Shown: one piece after another, positions 47,586 to 57,407 of the stretch | How the letters are laid out: every line of letters starts with the position of its first letter | Position numbering within the stretch: the first letter of the stretch is position 1 | Assembly (NCBI RefSeq): GCF_000730165.1 | Contig: NZ_CP022111.1 | Span: forward strand, 620,001 to 684,000 | Reading direction: 5' to 3' | Length of the DNA stretch: 64,000 bases | Origin: Nitrospirillum viridazoti CBAmc | GTDB taxonomy: Bacteria; Pseudomonadota; Alphaproteobacteria; Azospirillales; Azospirillaceae | Made by a program: the position numbers and the translations under genes | The notes under the pieces: model-generated | Seen by the model: only the letters and a program-made list of their open reading frames with translations | Told to the model about the DNA's origin: nothing | Database searches by the model: none

Positions 47586-48812
47586 ATGGATCGCCGACAT
47601 TTGATCGCGGCCGGTGCCGCGCTGCCCTTCGGCTTGTCTGCGGTGGCCGCCGCGCGCGCGGGCGCGGCCCCGGCCCCTGACGAGGCCGAGGGGACCGTCC
47701 AGGTGGCGCAGACCACCTCGGCCAGGGCCACCCCCACCATCTATGACTACGGCGCCGTTGGCGACGGTGTCACCGACGACAGCGCCGCCTTTTCCAAGGC
47801 CCTGGCGGCGGCGGCCACCAAAGGCCTGATGGTCATCGTGCCGGCCGGCACCTACGCCATCGCCAAGACCATCTCCTTCGTGTCCACCCAGGACGCGGGC
47901 AAGCCTTGGGGACTGCAGGCGCAGGGCGCCACGCTGGTGTCCACCATCACCAACGGCACCGACATCATGAGCCTGCAGGCGGTCAACACCGTCCGCTACT
48001 TCCGCATCCTGGGCGCCATGAAGATCCTGGGCAGCGGCAAGGACGGCAACGGATTGCGCATCATCGCCTACGGCAGTTCCTATTTCTTCTACAACGTCAC
48101 GCTGGACGGGTTGTGCATCGAGGGCGCCGGCCTGAATGGCCTGCTGTTCGAGGGCAACGTCTTCGAATCCCTGCTGGTCGGCTGCTTCTTCCAGGACTGC
48201 AAGCAGAACGGCGCCGTCTTCGCCCAGTCCAAGGGCGGCGTTTGCTCCGCCATCACCGTGGTGGGCTGCTTCTTCGCCCAGAACACCAAGTGCGGGATGA
48301 TGGCCACCAACTTTGATTCGACATACGGCGGCACCACCGACGTCCGTATCTTCGGCGGTTATTGCCGCGACAACGGCAGTTACGGCTTCTACTACAACAA
48401 CGGCACCTCCAGCGGTGCGGCCATCGAGCAGGTGGGCTTTGAGAACAACTGCCGGTCGCTGTCGCCGGGCGACCCCAACGGCGCCCATGTCTACGGCCTG
48501 GTGCAGATGCGGTTGCGCAATTGCACCGGTTATAATGAGGGCGGCGGGGCCACCTACATGGTGCGCGGCTGGTTCAGCAACCTGACGGTGCTGGACAATT
48601 GTGACCAGTCGTCGGGCGGGGCCATGGCGACCACCGGCAAATCGCGGCTGGCGCAAGTGAACGGCAACGCCGCCGGCCATGTGCTGATGCGCCAGTCGGG
48701 CGGTGGCTTCGACATGGTCAGCGGCACCGGCTGCACCTGGGCGGCCGAGAATTGCTACGGCACGTCACCTGTCGGCACGCTGAACCTGAAAACCACGGTG
48801 ACGTCCGGTTGA
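47586..48812 (+). CDS. Exported right-handed beta-helix (pectate-lyase-3-like) protein
   Basis: The 408-residue protein has an N-terminal export signal with a twin-arginine-like start (DRRHLIAAGAALPFG) ending near AARAGA. It then has YDYGAVGDGVTDDSAAFSKAL, the classic entry to the pectate-lyase-3 beta-helix fold, and repeated strand/turn units to the end. Such proteins bind or cleave polysaccharides or serve as epimerases. It lies at the edge of the exopolysaccharide locus, so it may trim or modify that polymer. Catalytic residues cannot be assigned from sequence alone. Confidence 0.8.
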   Translation: MDRRHLIAAGAALPFGLSAVAAARAGAAPAPDEAEGTVQVAQTTSARATPTIYDYGAVGDGVTDDSAAFSKALAAAATKGLMVIVPAGTYAIAKTISFVSTQDAGKPWGLQAQGATLVSTITNGTDIMSLQAVNTVRYFRILGAMKILGSGKDGNGLRIIAYGSSYFFYNVTLDGLCIEGAGLNGLLFEGNVFESLLVGCFFQDCKQNGAVFAQSKGGVCSAITVVGCFFAQNTKCGMMATNFDSTYGGTTDVRIFGGYCRDNGSYGFYYNNGTSSGAAIEQVGFENNCRSLSPGDPNGAHVYGLVQMRLRNCTGYNEGGGATYMVRGWFSNLTVLDNCDQSSGGAMATTGKSRLAQVNGNAAGHVLMRQSGGGFDMVSGTGCTWAAENCYGTSPVGTLNLKTTVTSG

Positions 48813-48844
48813 CGGCGTATAACCGGATTCCAGTTAAGCTGGAC

Positions 48845-48874
48845 GGACCGGCGGGATCACCACCCCGCCGATCC
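48845..48874. terminator. Bidirectional terminator-like hairpin between convergent genes
   Basis: GGACCGGCGGG pairs with CCCGCCGATCC across an eight-base loop with one mismatch. It sits between the beta-helix stop (48812) and the SDR stop (48900), where the two transcripts converge. No T-run is present. Confidence 0.45.
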
Positions 48875-48899
48875 GGTGCCGCATCTCACCGGCGCGCCG

Positions 48900-49658
48900 T
48901 CACCAGGGCAAGGCGCCTTCGTCGTTGAAAAAGCCGCCGGTAGGCCCATCGGCCGGCAGCAGCGCCAATCGAATGGGCGTCACCGCCCCTTGCGCCGGCG
49001 TCCGCGGCCCGCTGTGGCGGTTGAGGTCGGTGGCGCAGTGACCGGGGCAGGCGCTGTTCACCTTGATGGGCGTGTCCTTCAGCACCTTGGCCAACTGCGC
49101 CGTGACACCGTTCAACGCCGCCTTGGACGAGGCATAGGCCGGGACGGCCAGCCCGGCATACGGATGGCTGGGATCGCTCATATTGGTCAGCGAGCCCAGA
49201 CCGCTGGAAACGTTGACGATGCGGCCGGCGGGCGCCTGACGCAGCAGCGGCAACATGGCCTGGGTCACGGCGACGGGGCCGAAGACGTTGGTTTCATAGA
49301 CGCGCCGCATCACCTCCACGTCCACCAGGGGCTTGCCCTCGCGCGCGGCGTCGGCCTCTTCCCGCGCCGCGATGCCGGCGTTGTTCACCAGGATGTCCAA
49401 CCGGCCGAAGCGCTGAGCGATCCGCGCCGCCGCGTCCTGGGCGGAGGCCGCGTCGGTCACGTCCAGGGTCAGGGCGTGGGCGTGCAAGCCCTCCTGCGTC
49501 AGGTGGCCGGCCGCGTCGCGGCCCAGCGCCTCATTGCGGCAACCCAGCAGCACGGTGATGCCATGGCGCCCCAGGCCCCGGGCGATCTCCAGCCCGATGC
49601 CCTTGTTGGCGCCGGTGATGAGGGCCACGCGTGAGTCGGTGGGGAGGGGATGTGTCAT
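48900..49658 (-). CDS. SDR family oxidoreductase (carbonyl-reductase-like)
   Basis: This protein of about 252 residues has a classic SDR pattern: VALITGANKGIGLEIARGL, NNAGIA, VNVSSGLGSL and YASSKAALN. The insertion between Ser and Tyr regions (LTNMSDPSHPYAGLAVPA) is typical of carbonyl-reductase-like members. ATG 49658 follows GGAGA. It is divergent from an MmyB-type regulator, a common arrangement in which the regulator controls the SDR. The substrate is unknown. Confidence 0.88.
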   Translation of the reverse strand: MTHPLPTDSRVALITGANKGIGLEIARGLGRHGITVLLGCRNEALGRDAAGHLTQEGLHAHALTLDVTDAASAQDAAARIAQRFGRLDILVNNAGIAAREEADAAREGKPLVDVEVMRRVYETNVFGPVAVTQAMLPLLRQAPAGRIVNVSSGLGSLTNMSDPSHPYAGLAVPAYASSKAALNGVTAQLAKVLKDTPIKVNSACPGHCATDLNRHSGPRTPAQGAVTPIRLALLPADGPTGGFFNDEGALPW

Positions 49659-49781
49659 GATCAGTCTCCGGTCAGGAAATCGGGCGGGGCGGCCGTGTGC
49701 CACCCGGTCTGGACCAGAGAATGATGGGTGCGATATCCTATAAGAAGAATCCAGTTATCCTACTATTGGGACTATCAGGCT

Positions 49782-50678
49782 ATGGACAGCCCCTTACCGG
49801 CCGGCGTCTCCGCCAACGGCGGCAACCTGGCGTTCGCCGCTTTCCTGCGTGACCGGCGCCGGCATCTGGATCCGGGCTCGGTGGGCCTGCCCGCAGGTCG
49901 GCGGCGGCGCACCCCCGGCCTGCGGCGGGAGGAGGTGGCGCAATTGGCCGACATCGGCACCGCCTGGTATACGGCGCTGGAGCAGGGACGGGACGTGCGC
50001 CCATCCGATCAGGTACTGGCCAACCTGGCACGCGCCCTGCGCCTGACGGCGGTGGAGCGGGACCATCTGTTTACCCTGGCCGGCCGCCGTCCCCCGGCCC
50101 GGCTGGAGGGCACGGGCGAAGGGGTGGACGCGCAGTCGCTGGCGCTGTTGCGCCGCCTGGAACCGGATCCGGCCTACATCGTGGATGCGCGCTGGGACGT
50201 GTTGGCCTGGAACCAGGGGGCGGCGGACCTGTTCCGCTTCGACGCCGATGCACCGGCCTATGGGCGCAACATGCTGTGGCGCTACTTCACCCGCTCCCCC
50301 GCGCCGGAGGAAAGGGCGGACTGGAACGCCACCGCCCGCGCGCTGGCCTCCATCTTTCGGGGACAGAGTGCTGCCCATGCCAACGACCCGCGATTCCGGA
50401 CCTTGATCGACGATCTGCTGGTGGCCAGCGACACCTTCCGCCGGGTGTGGCCGGGGCAGGAGGTGCGGGCCCTGTGCGCGGGGCGCAAATGGGTGAACCA
50501 TCCGGTGCGGGGCCGGCAGGAATACGACTTCGTGCCCCTGTTGCTGCCGTCCATGCCCGGGGCGTCGCTGATGGTCTATCTGCTGCGCCCGGCGGCGGAC
50601 GGCGGCACAGGTGAAGGGGGACACGGTATGGGCCGCGCCCCCCTTCCCGAGCCCGTCACAAGGCCGGTCAGCCCTTAA
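49782..50678 (+). CDS. XRE/MmyB-type transcriptional regulator
   Basis: This protein of about 298 residues has a helix-turn-helix of the MmyB group ([30 protein letters not shown]) and the MmyB C-terminal ligand-binding domain ([50 protein letters not shown]). It probably regulates the divergent SDR. The start ATG 49782 lies just after an AT-rich stretch with likely operators. Its 3' end overlaps the convergent hydrolase gene by 11 bases. Confidence 0.88.
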   Translation: MDSPLPAGVSANGGNLAFAAFLRDRRRHLDPGSVGLPAGRRRRTPGLRREEVAQLADIGTAWYTALEQGRDVRPSDQVLANLARALRLTAVERDHLFTLAGRRPPARLEGTGEGVDAQSLALLRRLEPDPAYIVDARWDVLAWNQGAADLFRFDADAPAYGRNMLWRYFTRSPAPEERADWNATARALASIFRGQSAAHANDPRFRTLIDDLLVASDTFRRVWPGQEVRALCAGRKWVNHPVRGRQEYDFVPLLLPSMPGASLMVYLLRPAADGGTGEGGHGMGRAPLPEPVTRPVSP

Positions 50679-51717
50679 CGAACGCCAGCAGGTCGGGGTT
50701 GATGGTGTCGGCGTGGGTGGTGGCCATGCCGTGCGGCAGGCCCTTGTAGACCTTCAGGGTGCCGTTCTTCACCAGCTTGATGGCGAGATGCGCGGAGTCC
50801 GCGATAGGCACGATCTGGTCGTCATCGCCATGCATGATCAGCACCGGCACGTCGATCTTCTTCAGGTCCTCGGTGAAGTCGGTTTCCGAAAACGCCTTGA
50901 TGCAATCGTAATGGGCCTTGATGCCGCCGATCATGCCCTGGCGCCACCAGTTGTTGATCACCCCCTCCGACACCTTGGCGCCGGGGCGGTTGAAGCCATA
51001 GAAGGGGCCCGCCGGAATGTCGCGGTAGAACTGGGCGCGGTTGGCGACCAGCTGGGTGCGGAAGCCATCGAACACCTCCATGGGCAGGCCACCCGGGTTC
51101 TTGTCGGACTTCACCATGATGGGCGGGACGGCGCCGATCAGCACGGCCTTGGCCACGCGGCCCTTTTCGGCCCGGGCGACATAGCGCGCCACTTCGCCGC
51201 CGCCGGTGGAATGACCGATATGGACGGCATTCTTCAGGTCCAGCGCCGCAGCCAGAGCGATGACGTCGGCCGCGTAGGTGTCCATCTCGTTGCCGGTGTC
51301 GGTCTGGGTGGACCGGCCGTGGCCGCGGCGATCATGGGCGATGACGCGATAGCCATGGGCCAGGAAGAACATCATCTGGTTGTCCCAATCATCGGCGCTC
51401 AACGGCCAGCCGTGATGGAAGACGATCGGCTGCGCCGTCTTGGGGCCCCAGTCCTTGTAGAAAATCTGGACGCCGTCCTTGGTGGTGATGAAGCTCATGG
51501 CATGGGTTCCTTTGTCGGCCGCGTGCGGGCCGGTGGCGGGGGAAGCGGTTTCGGTGGGGGCGGCGAGGGCCGTCGCGGCGCCTGCGGGCAGCATGGCGAG
51601 GGCGGCGATGGCGCCGCCGCCCATCAGCACGGCGCGGCGGGCGGCGTCCGGCCCGCCAGCGACGGTCGGCCGGCCGTCGCTGGCTGGGGATGGGTGGATG
51701 TCGTGGTTCAGAGTCAT
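50668..51717 (-). CDS. Exported alpha/beta hydrolase (non-haem chloroperoxidase-like)
   Basis: This protein of about 349 residues has an N-terminal twin-arginine-like leader ([18 protein letters not shown]) followed by a full alpha/beta hydrolase domain: [28 protein letters not shown], nucleophile elbow GHSTGGGE (Ser), HGDDDQIVP (Asp) and GLPHGMA (His). This is the cofactor-free haloperoxidase/esterase family. ATG 51717 places the leader at the N-terminus. Many relatives lack a leader, so export is a distinctive feature. The natural substrate is unknown. Confidence 0.85.
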   Translation of the reverse strand: MTLNHDIHPSPASDGRPTVAGGPDAARRAVLMGGGAIAALAMLPAGAATALAAPTETASPATGPHAADKGTHAMSFITTKDGVQIFYKDWGPKTAQPIVFHHGWPLSADDWDNQMMFFLAHGYRVIAHDRRGHGRSTQTDTGNEMDTYAADVIALAAALDLKNAVHIGHSTGGGEVARYVARAEKGRVAKAVLIGAVPPIMVKSDKNPGGLPMEVFDGFRTQLVANRAQFYRDIPAGPFYGFNRPGAKVSEGVINNWWRQGMIGGIKAHYDCIKAFSETDFTEDLKKIDVPVLIMHGDDDQIVPIADSAHLAIKLVKNGTLKVYKGLPHGMATTHADTINPDLLAFVKG

Positions 51718-51881
51718 GACCCTGCTGTTCCTTGGTATGTCCGGAACCGGGAACCCGGCCCCCGACGGCGCCCAAGGTAGGGGCGACGGGGGCCGGTGAC
51801 TTGCAGGGTTGAACGCGATTTGGCGGTTTGTGCGCTGAAATGATGAACCGGCCGAAAGAAAAGCCGGCCGGAACAAGGGCA

Positions 51882-52343
51882 TCAGTCCTTGGCGATGGTC
51901 TGGTTCAGGAACCAGGCGCGTTCTTCCGCCTCATCGATCCAGTTTTCCAGCAGGCTGGCGGAGGCGACGTCGCCCGCCTCGTCGCAGACCTCATGCGCCT
52001 CGCGCAGGATGCCGGCCAGGGTGACGTTGTCCTCGTGCAGCTCGCGCAGCATGTCCAGAGCGCCTACCTTCTCGGCGTCGTTGTCCTTGATGCGCTGCAG
52101 CTTGGCGATCTGCCCGATGGACTTCAGGGTGGTGCCACCCACCTTGCGCACGCGCTCGGCGATGGCGTCGGTGGTGGCGAAAATCTCCGCCGCCTGTGCG
52201 TCCAGCAGCAGATGGTATTCGCGGAAGTGCGGGCCGGAGATGTGCCAGTGGAAATTCTTGGTCTTCAGGTACAGGGCGAACATGTCGGCCAGCAGCGGCG
52301 TCAGCGCGCCCGGGACGCCCTGGAAATTCGGCTTGGTGCTCAT
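51882..52343 (-). CDS. dps: DNA-protection ferritin-like protein Dps
   Basis: This 153-residue protein is a Dps family ferritin that stores iron and protects DNA in stress. The ferroxidase ligands are visible in [12 protein letters not shown] and [20 protein letters not shown], and the length is typical. It is transcribed alone on the minus strand, with the pirin gene 238 bases upstream in the same direction. Iron- or peroxide-dependent control is likely but no operator was identified. Confidence 0.95.
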   Translation of the reverse strand: MSTKPNFQGVPGALTPLLADMFALYLKTKNFHWHISGPHFREYHLLLDAQAAEIFATTDAIAERVRKVGGTTLKSIGQIAKLQRIKDNDAEKVGALDMLRELHEDNVTLAGILREAHEVCDEAGDVASASLLENWIDEAEERAWFLNQTIAKD

Positions 52344-52549
52344 GGGTCGGAACTCCCGTCATGGATCGTAAGGATGCGTGGGCGTAACAGCCCGTTTCGC
52401 TCCTGTCTTGTAGGGTTGCCCCCGTCTTGAACGGTTGCGCGACTATCGCCAGGAACCGCCGGTATTGGCGGCCAGCATCAAGCATTTAGGGCCTCGTCGC
52501 GCCGTTCCAAGCCCGTGCGTCGGTTCGGCCGGTGATAAGGCCGACGGGC

Positions 52550-52573
52550 GGGGCGCCGTCGCGACGGCGCCCC
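52550..52573 (-). terminator. 24-bp perfect palindrome after the pirin gene
   Basis: GGGGCGCCGTC-GC-GACGGCGCCCC is a perfect palindrome starting nine bases after the pirin stop at 52582. It would form an 11-bp GC stem in RNA. No T-run follows on the minus strand. It is a likely terminator before dps. Confidence 0.55.
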
Positions 52574-52581
52574 GGTACTCG

Positions 52582-53280
52582 TCAGGCGGCGTCGACCAGC
52601 ACCACCTCGGCGTCTTCGACACCCACCACCTCGACCGTGGTCTGGTCGGTGATGGCGGCGCCGTCACGCGCCTCGATGCGGACGCCGTCGATTTCCACCA
52701 CGCCCTTGGCCGGGACCAGGTAGACATGGCGGCTGGGGTCGACGGTCAGGGTCACCCGCTCACCCGCCTTCACCGTGGCGCCCATGACCCGGGCCTTGGC
52801 ACGGATGGGCAGGGCACCCTCATCGCCGGTGAAGCCGCTGGCCAGGGTCACGAACTTGCCGGACCGGTCGGCCTTGGGGAAGGGCTTGGCCCCCCAGGAG
52901 GGCGTGCCGCCCCGCGTCTCCGGCTGGATCCAGATCTGGAAGATGCGGGTGGTCTCATTCTCGAGGTTGTATTCCGAGTGGCGGATGCCGGAACCGGCCG
53001 ACATCACCTGCACGTCACCGGCCTCGGTCCGGCCTTCGTTGCCCTGGCTGTCCTGGTGGGTGATGGCGCCGTCGCGGACATAGGTGATGATCTCCATGTC
53101 CGCATGCGGGTGCGGCGGGAAGCCGGACTTGGGCGCGATCTCATCATCGTTCCAGACCCGCAGGCTGCCCCAGCCCATGTTGGACGGGTCGTAGTAGCTG
53201 GCGAACGAGAAGTGGTGCTTGGCCTTCAGCCAACCATGGTTGGCGCCACCCAGCTTGGCGAACGGACGACGTTCGATCAT
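52582..53280 (-). CDS. Pirin-family bicupin
   Basis: The 232-residue protein has the N-terminal pirin cupin with metal ligands in GFPPHPHADMEIITYV and SGIRHSEYN, and a less conserved C-terminal cupin (HVYLVPAKGVVEIDG). This matches the YhaK/pirin group, some of which act as quercetinases or redox-sensing regulators. ATG 53280 follows AAGGAG seven bases upstream. It is divergent from a LysR-type regulator, which probably controls it. The actual function is not known. Confidence 0.9.
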   Translation of the reverse strand: MIERRPFAKLGGANHGWLKAKHHFSFASYYDPSNMGWGSLRVWNDDEIAPKSGFPPHPHADMEIITYVRDGAITHQDSQGNEGRTEAGDVQVMSAGSGIRHSEYNLENETTRIFQIWIQPETRGGTPSWGAKPFPKADRSGKFVTLASGFTGDEGALPIRAKARVMGATVKAGERVTLTVDPSRHVYLVPAKGVVEIDGVRIEARDGAAITDQTTVEVVGVEDAEVVLVDAA

Positions 53281-53376
53281 GACAAAGCTCCTTGCTTTCA
53301 TCTTCGGCGCGGCGTCGGGGGGCGCCGCTGACAGGACCTAAGATGGTCCCGGTTGACGCTGGTGAAAATAGAAACT

Positions 53377-53397
53377 ATGGAACTTCATCATTTCCAT
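53377..53397. promoter_or_regulatory. Inverted repeat between pirin and LysR genes, candidate LysR site
   Basis: ATGGAA-N9-TTCCAT lies in the 145-bp divergent region, about 100 bases before the pirin start and 30 before the LysR start. LysR regulators commonly bind such imperfect dyads between themselves and a divergent target. Assignment is by position and symmetry. Confidence 0.45.
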
Positions 53398-53425
53398 TTT
53401 TGATATCATGGCGCTGGAGAACCTC

Positions 53426-54364
53426 ATGCCCATCCCCGACCTTGAGGCCTGGGCCATTTTCGCCAAGGTGGCGGAAACTGGCTCCTTCGCCGCCGCCGCC
53501 AGTGATTTCGGCGTCTCCAACGCGACGGTCTCCAAGGCCATGAAGCGGCTGGAGGAACGGCTGGGCGAGCGGCTGATCCACCGCACGTCCCGCCGTTTCT
53601 CCCTGACCGAGACTGGGCGGGTGCTGGCGGTGCGCGCGGCGCAGATCCTGGCCGAGGGGGAAGCCGTGGAGGCGGAGGCCCAGGCCAAGTCCAGCCAGCC
53701 GCGCGGGCGGGTGCGCCTGGCCGCCCCCATGTCCTTCGGCGTGAGCCACGTGGCGCCGGCCTTGCCGGACTTCCTGACGGCCTACCCCGAGGTCACGGTG
53801 GACTTGCAGCTGGATGACCGGCTGGTGGATCTGGTGGCGGGGGGCGTGGATGTGGCGCTGCGCATTGCCGAACTGGCGGACTCCAGCCTTATGACCCGGC
53901 GTCTTTGCCCCGTGCGGCGCTGGGTGGTCGGGGCGCCGAGCTATTTCGCCCGCCGCGGCATGCCCGCCCGGCCGCGCGACCTGAAGGACCACGCCTGCCT
54001 GGTCTACAGCTATCTGGCGACCGGGGAGACGTGGCGCTTCATCCATTTGGACGGCACCGAGGAATCGGTACGGGTCAAGGGCCCGTTGAGCGCGACCAAC
54101 GCCGATGCGCTGCAGGACGCGCTGCTGGCCGGGCTGGGCGTGGCCATGCAGCCGGATTTCCTGGCGTGGGAGGCGGTGCGCGACGGCCGCCTGGTGGTCG
54201 CCTGCCCCGACTGGGCGCCGCCGCCCCTGGCCATCAACCTGGTGACGCCGGCGGGCGGCCCGCGCGCCGCCAGGGTGGCGGTACTACTGGATTTCCTGGC
54301 GCACCGCTTTACCGCCGGCTCCGCCCCCTGGACATTGGAACTGGCTGAACGCGGTTCCATCTAA
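53426..54364 (+). CDS. LysR-family transcriptional regulator
   Basis: This protein of about 312 residues has the LysR N-terminal winged helix (FAKVAETGSFAAAASDFGVSNATVSKAMKRLEERLGERLIHRTSR) in the usual place, given here as family features, and a periplasmic-binding-like effector domain. It belongs to the CrgA/YafC-like group with GRVRLAAPMSFG and VDVALRIAEL. ATG 53426 has GGAG upstream; ATG 53408 lacks a site. It is divergent from pirin, which is its most likely target. Confidence 0.92.
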   Translation: MPIPDLEAWAIFAKVAETGSFAAAASDFGVSNATVSKAMKRLEERLGERLIHRTSRRFSLTETGRVLAVRAAQILAEGEAVEAEAQAKSSQPRGRVRLAAPMSFGVSHVAPALPDFLTAYPEVTVDLQLDDRLVDLVAGGVDVALRIAELADSSLMTRRLCPVRRWVVGAPSYFARRGMPARPRDLKDHACLVYSYLATGETWRFIHLDGTEESVRVKGPLSATNADALQDALLAGLGVAMQPDFLAWEAVRDGRLVVACPDWAPPPLAINLVTPAGGPRAARVAVLLDFLAHRFTAGSAPWTLELAERGSI

Positions 54365-54452
54365 GGCAGGCGTATAGGGTGACCGGGGAATTGTTGCCTT
54401 TATTAACCAACTTTGTTCGGATTGGCGCCGCAGCCCACTCCCGGCTTGGTCC

Positions 54453-57389
54453 ATGCCTGAACAAGCAACGACAACGCCATCGGCCGAAACCATCTACCGG
54501 TTCGGCCCCTACAGCCTTTATCCCGCCCGCCGACTGCTGACGGCGGGACAGCCCATTGACTTGCGCGGCCGTGCCCTGGATCTGCTGTTGGCGCTGGTGG
54601 AACGGGCGGGGGCGGTGCTGGGCCGGGCGGAACTGGAAAGCCGCGTCTGGCCGGGCCTGCATGTGGGGGAAAACAATCTGCGTGTCCAGATGGCGAATCT
54701 GCGCCGCGCCCTGGGCCAGGATGGCGACGACGGCCCCTATGTCGGCACGGTGCCGGGTCAGGGCTACCGCTTTGTCGCCCACGTGTTGAAAGAGGGCGCG
54801 GGCAAGGCTCCGCCGTCGTCCCCGGCCTTCGCCGCCTTCGCCCTGTCGCGGCAACTGGCTCGGCCACTGGGCCGGGATGACACCATAACCACGCTGGCGG
54901 CGCGTCTCGGCCGGCAGCGCCTGCTGACCGTCGCCGGGGCCGGCGGCATGGGCAAGACGACGGTGGCCTTGGCCGTGGCCGCCGCCGTGGCCGGGCGATA
55001 CCCTGACGGTGTGGCCCTGGTCGACCTTTCCACCATGGGGGAGGGCGATCTGGTGCCGGCCACCGTGGCCGCCCGCCTGGCGCCCCATATCCAAGCCGCC
55101 AACCCGGTTCCGGCCTTGCTGGCCTTCCTGAAGCCCCGGCGCATGCTGCTGGTGCTGGACAGTTGCGAGCCGGTGATCGCAGCGGCAGCGGCGCTGGCCG
55201 ACACCCTGTTGGCCGGCGCGCCCGGTCTCGACATCCTGGCCACCAGCCGGGAGCCGTTGGGGCTGGCGCGGGAGCAGGTCCACCGCCTGGCGCCACTGGT
55301 GGTGCCCATTCGGGCCGAAGGTTTGGGCGCCCGCCAGGCGCTCGCGCATTCCGCCGTGCAGCTGTTCGCAGCGCGGATGGCGGCGGTGTCCGGCGGCGCG
55401 CTGACAGACGCCGAGGCGCCGGCGGCAGCGGAGATATGCCAGCGCCTGGACGGCATTCCCCTGGGCCTGGAACTCGCGGCGGGTCAGGTGGCCGCCTATG
55501 GCATCGCCGGTGTGGCACGCCGGCTGGACGACCGCCTGGGCTTGTTGGTGCGTGGGCGCCGCACGGCCCCGCCGCGCCATCAAACCCTGCGGGCGGCCTT
55601 CGATTGGAGCTATGCCTTGCTGTCCGGGGCGCAGCGGGCGGCGCTGAACCGGCTGTCGGTGTTCGTCGGTGGCTTTGACGCGGCCGCCGCGATGGCGGTC
55701 GTGCCTCCAGCCGATATGGGCGGCGAGGGCACCAGCGGGCACGTCGTCGACGACTTGGTGGCCAAGTCCCTGGTGTTGGCCGACCGGCGGGGGGCGGAGG
55801 TGCGCTATCGCCTGCTGGACACCGTGCGCGCCTACGCGCGGGAATGGCTGGAGGCCAGCGGCCTGGGGGCGGAGACACGCGCGGCCCATGCTGCCCATTA
55901 CCTGCGCCTGTTCCAGGCGATCCTGCCGGCATGGGCGGCCCGTCCGGCTGACGAGATGCTGCTTCGCCACGGGGCAGATCTGGATAATATCCGCGAGGGC
56001 CTGGATTGGTTCTTCGGGGAAGCCGGTGACGGAGGGATCGGCAAGGGCCGCGCCCTGGTTCTGGCGGTGGCACCGTTATGGAAGTGCCAATCCCTGTGGG
56101 CGGAATGCCAGCGCTGGACGGCTCGGGCGCTGACTGCTCCGCAGCCCTTCGCCGATGACCGGCAAAGCCTGGACTTGCATGTGTTGCAGGCCGCGGCGAT
56201 GACCGTGACGGGCGCCGAGCCGCCGCCGCAAGTGATACGAATGTGGGCGGCGGTCTTGGCCGCCGCCGCCGCGCTGGGCGACCAGAATGCCCGGCAGCAG
56301 GCCCAGGTGGGACTTTATTCCATCTATTTTGATCAGGGGAATGTGCGCCAGGCGCTGGACTTGGCCGCGGCCATGCGGATCGAGGCGATGAACGGTGGCG
56401 ACCGGTTCGCGCTGGCGGCGGCGGAGCGCATGGTAGGTGCGGCGTTTCACGTGCTGGGGGACCAGACGGCCGCCCGGCACCATACGGAGGCGGCGCTGGG
56501 CCTGGCGGAAGGCGGGCCCGCCACGGGGCAGCGCATCCGTTTCCAGTTGGACCAGCAAATCGCGGCGCGCAGCACCTTGGCCGGAATGCTCTGGTTGCAG
56601 GGGAACGTGCGCCAGGGGATGGAGCAGTTGCGCCGTTGCATGGAGCAGGCGGCGGCGATGGACCATGCCTATACTTCTTGTCTGGTGCTGGGGCAGTCGG
56701 CTTGCCCTTTGGCCATGCTGACGGGCGACTGGGAAGCGGCGCGGCGACACAACGACCAGCTGCTGACGCTGGCGGACCGGCATGGCCTGATGATTTGGCA
56801 GCCCTGGGCGCGGTGCCTGGACTTGATCCTGCGCCTGAAATTCGCCGGGGAAGGGATAACGCCCCCCATGCTGGATGATTTGCGTGGCCGGATGGCCGCC
56901 CTGGGGGACGTGTCCCACCCCCGCTACGGCGTCCTGGTGCGGGAAGCGGCCTTGGCGTTGGCCCGGGCGGGCGATCTGGCCGGCGGGCTGGCAATGGTCG
57001 AAGCCGCGCTGTCCCGCGCCCAGGCCAACCAGGAAGGTTGGGCCCAGCCGGAACTGATGCGCCTGCGCGGCGAGATGCTGGTGCGCCTCGGCGAGGGGGA
57101 GGCCGCAGAAGCCCTTTATCGTCAGGCCCTGGCCATGGCGGATGGTCAAGGGACCCTGTCCTGGCAGCTGCGGCTGGGGATCAGCTTGGCCCGGCGGCAG
57201 ATCCGTCAGGGAGGGGCCACCGATGCGGCGGACTTGCTGTCAGGATTCTTCAGGCGGTTCGACGCCGGCCCTCCGACGCCGGAGCTGGACATCGCCAATG
57301 CCGTGCTGGGTCATTTGCGGGGACGCGCGGCGCCGGACGCTGTGCTGGATGGGCCGGCGGGGCCCGCCGGCGGTGCGCTGGCGGCCTGA
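54453..57389 (+). CDS. Large winged-helix / NB-ARC-type ATPase regulator with TPR-like C-terminus
   Basis: This 978-residue protein starts with an OmpR-type winged helix (about 15-108; LRGRALDLLLALVERAGAVL, NLRRALG, GYRFVA). An NB-ARC/STAND ATPase follows, with Walker A GAGGMGKTT (162-170), Walker B LLVLD (232-236), ATSREPLG and GIPLGLELAAG. The C-terminal third is helical and repeat-like, probably TPRs, and should sense a ligand or partner. Such proteins are often activators switched by ATP and ligand binding. No target is obvious; it stands alone between LysR and an SDR. The 863-residue antisense frame over it is a GC artefact. Confidence 0.88.
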   Translation: MPEQATTTPSAETIYRFGPYSLYPARRLLTAGQPIDLRGRALDLLLALVERAGAVLGRAELESRVWPGLHVGENNLRVQMANLRRALGQDGDDGPYVGTVPGQGYRFVAHVLKEGAGKAPPSSPAFAAFALSRQLARPLGRDDTITTLAARLGRQRLLTVAGAGGMGKTTVALAVAAAVAGRYPDGVALVDLSTMGEGDLVPATVAARLAPHIQAANPVPALLAFLKPRRMLLVLDSCEPVIAAAAALADTLLAGAPGLDILATSREPLGLAREQVHRLAPLVVPIRAEGLGARQALAHSAVQLFAARMAAVSGGALTDAEAPAAAEICQRLDGIPLGLELAAGQVAAYGIAGVARRLDDRLGLLVRGRRTAPPRHQTLRAAFDWSYALLSGAQRAALNRLSVFVGGFDAAAAMAVVPPADMGGEGTSGHVVDDLVAKSLVLADRRGAEVRYRLLDTVRAYAREWLEASGLGAETRAAHAAHYLRLFQAILPAWAARPADEMLLRHGADLDNIREGLDWFFGEAGDGGIGKGRALVLAVAPLWKCQSLWAECQRWTARALTAPQPFADDRQSLDLHVLQAAAMTVTGAEPPPQVIRMWAAVLAAAAALGDQNARQQAQVGLYSIYFDQGNVRQALDLAAAMRIEAMNGGDRFALAAAERMVGAAFHVLGDQTAARHHTEAALGLAEGGPATGQRIRFQLDQQIAARSTLAGMLWLQGNVRQGMEQLRRCMEQAAAMDHAYTSCLVLGQSACPLAMLTGDWEAARRHNDQLLTLADRHGLMIWQPWARCLDLILRLKFAGEGITPPMLDDLRGRMAALGDVSHPRYGVLVREAALALARAGDLAGGLAMVEAALSRAQANQEGWAQPELMRLRGEMLVRLGEGEAAEALYRQALAMADGQGTLSWQLRLGISLARRQIRQGGATDAADLLSGFFRRFDAGPPTPELDIANAVLGHLRGRAAPDAVLDGPAGPAGGALAA

Positions 57390-57407
57390 ACATTCCTCCG
57401 GTGCCGG

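Noticed and set aside
54403-56994. Minus-strand frame of 863 codons over the NB-ARC regulator
   Set aside because: Its product is almost entirely Pro/Arg/Gly/Ala with no domain, while the opposite strand has a coherent 978-residue multidomain protein.
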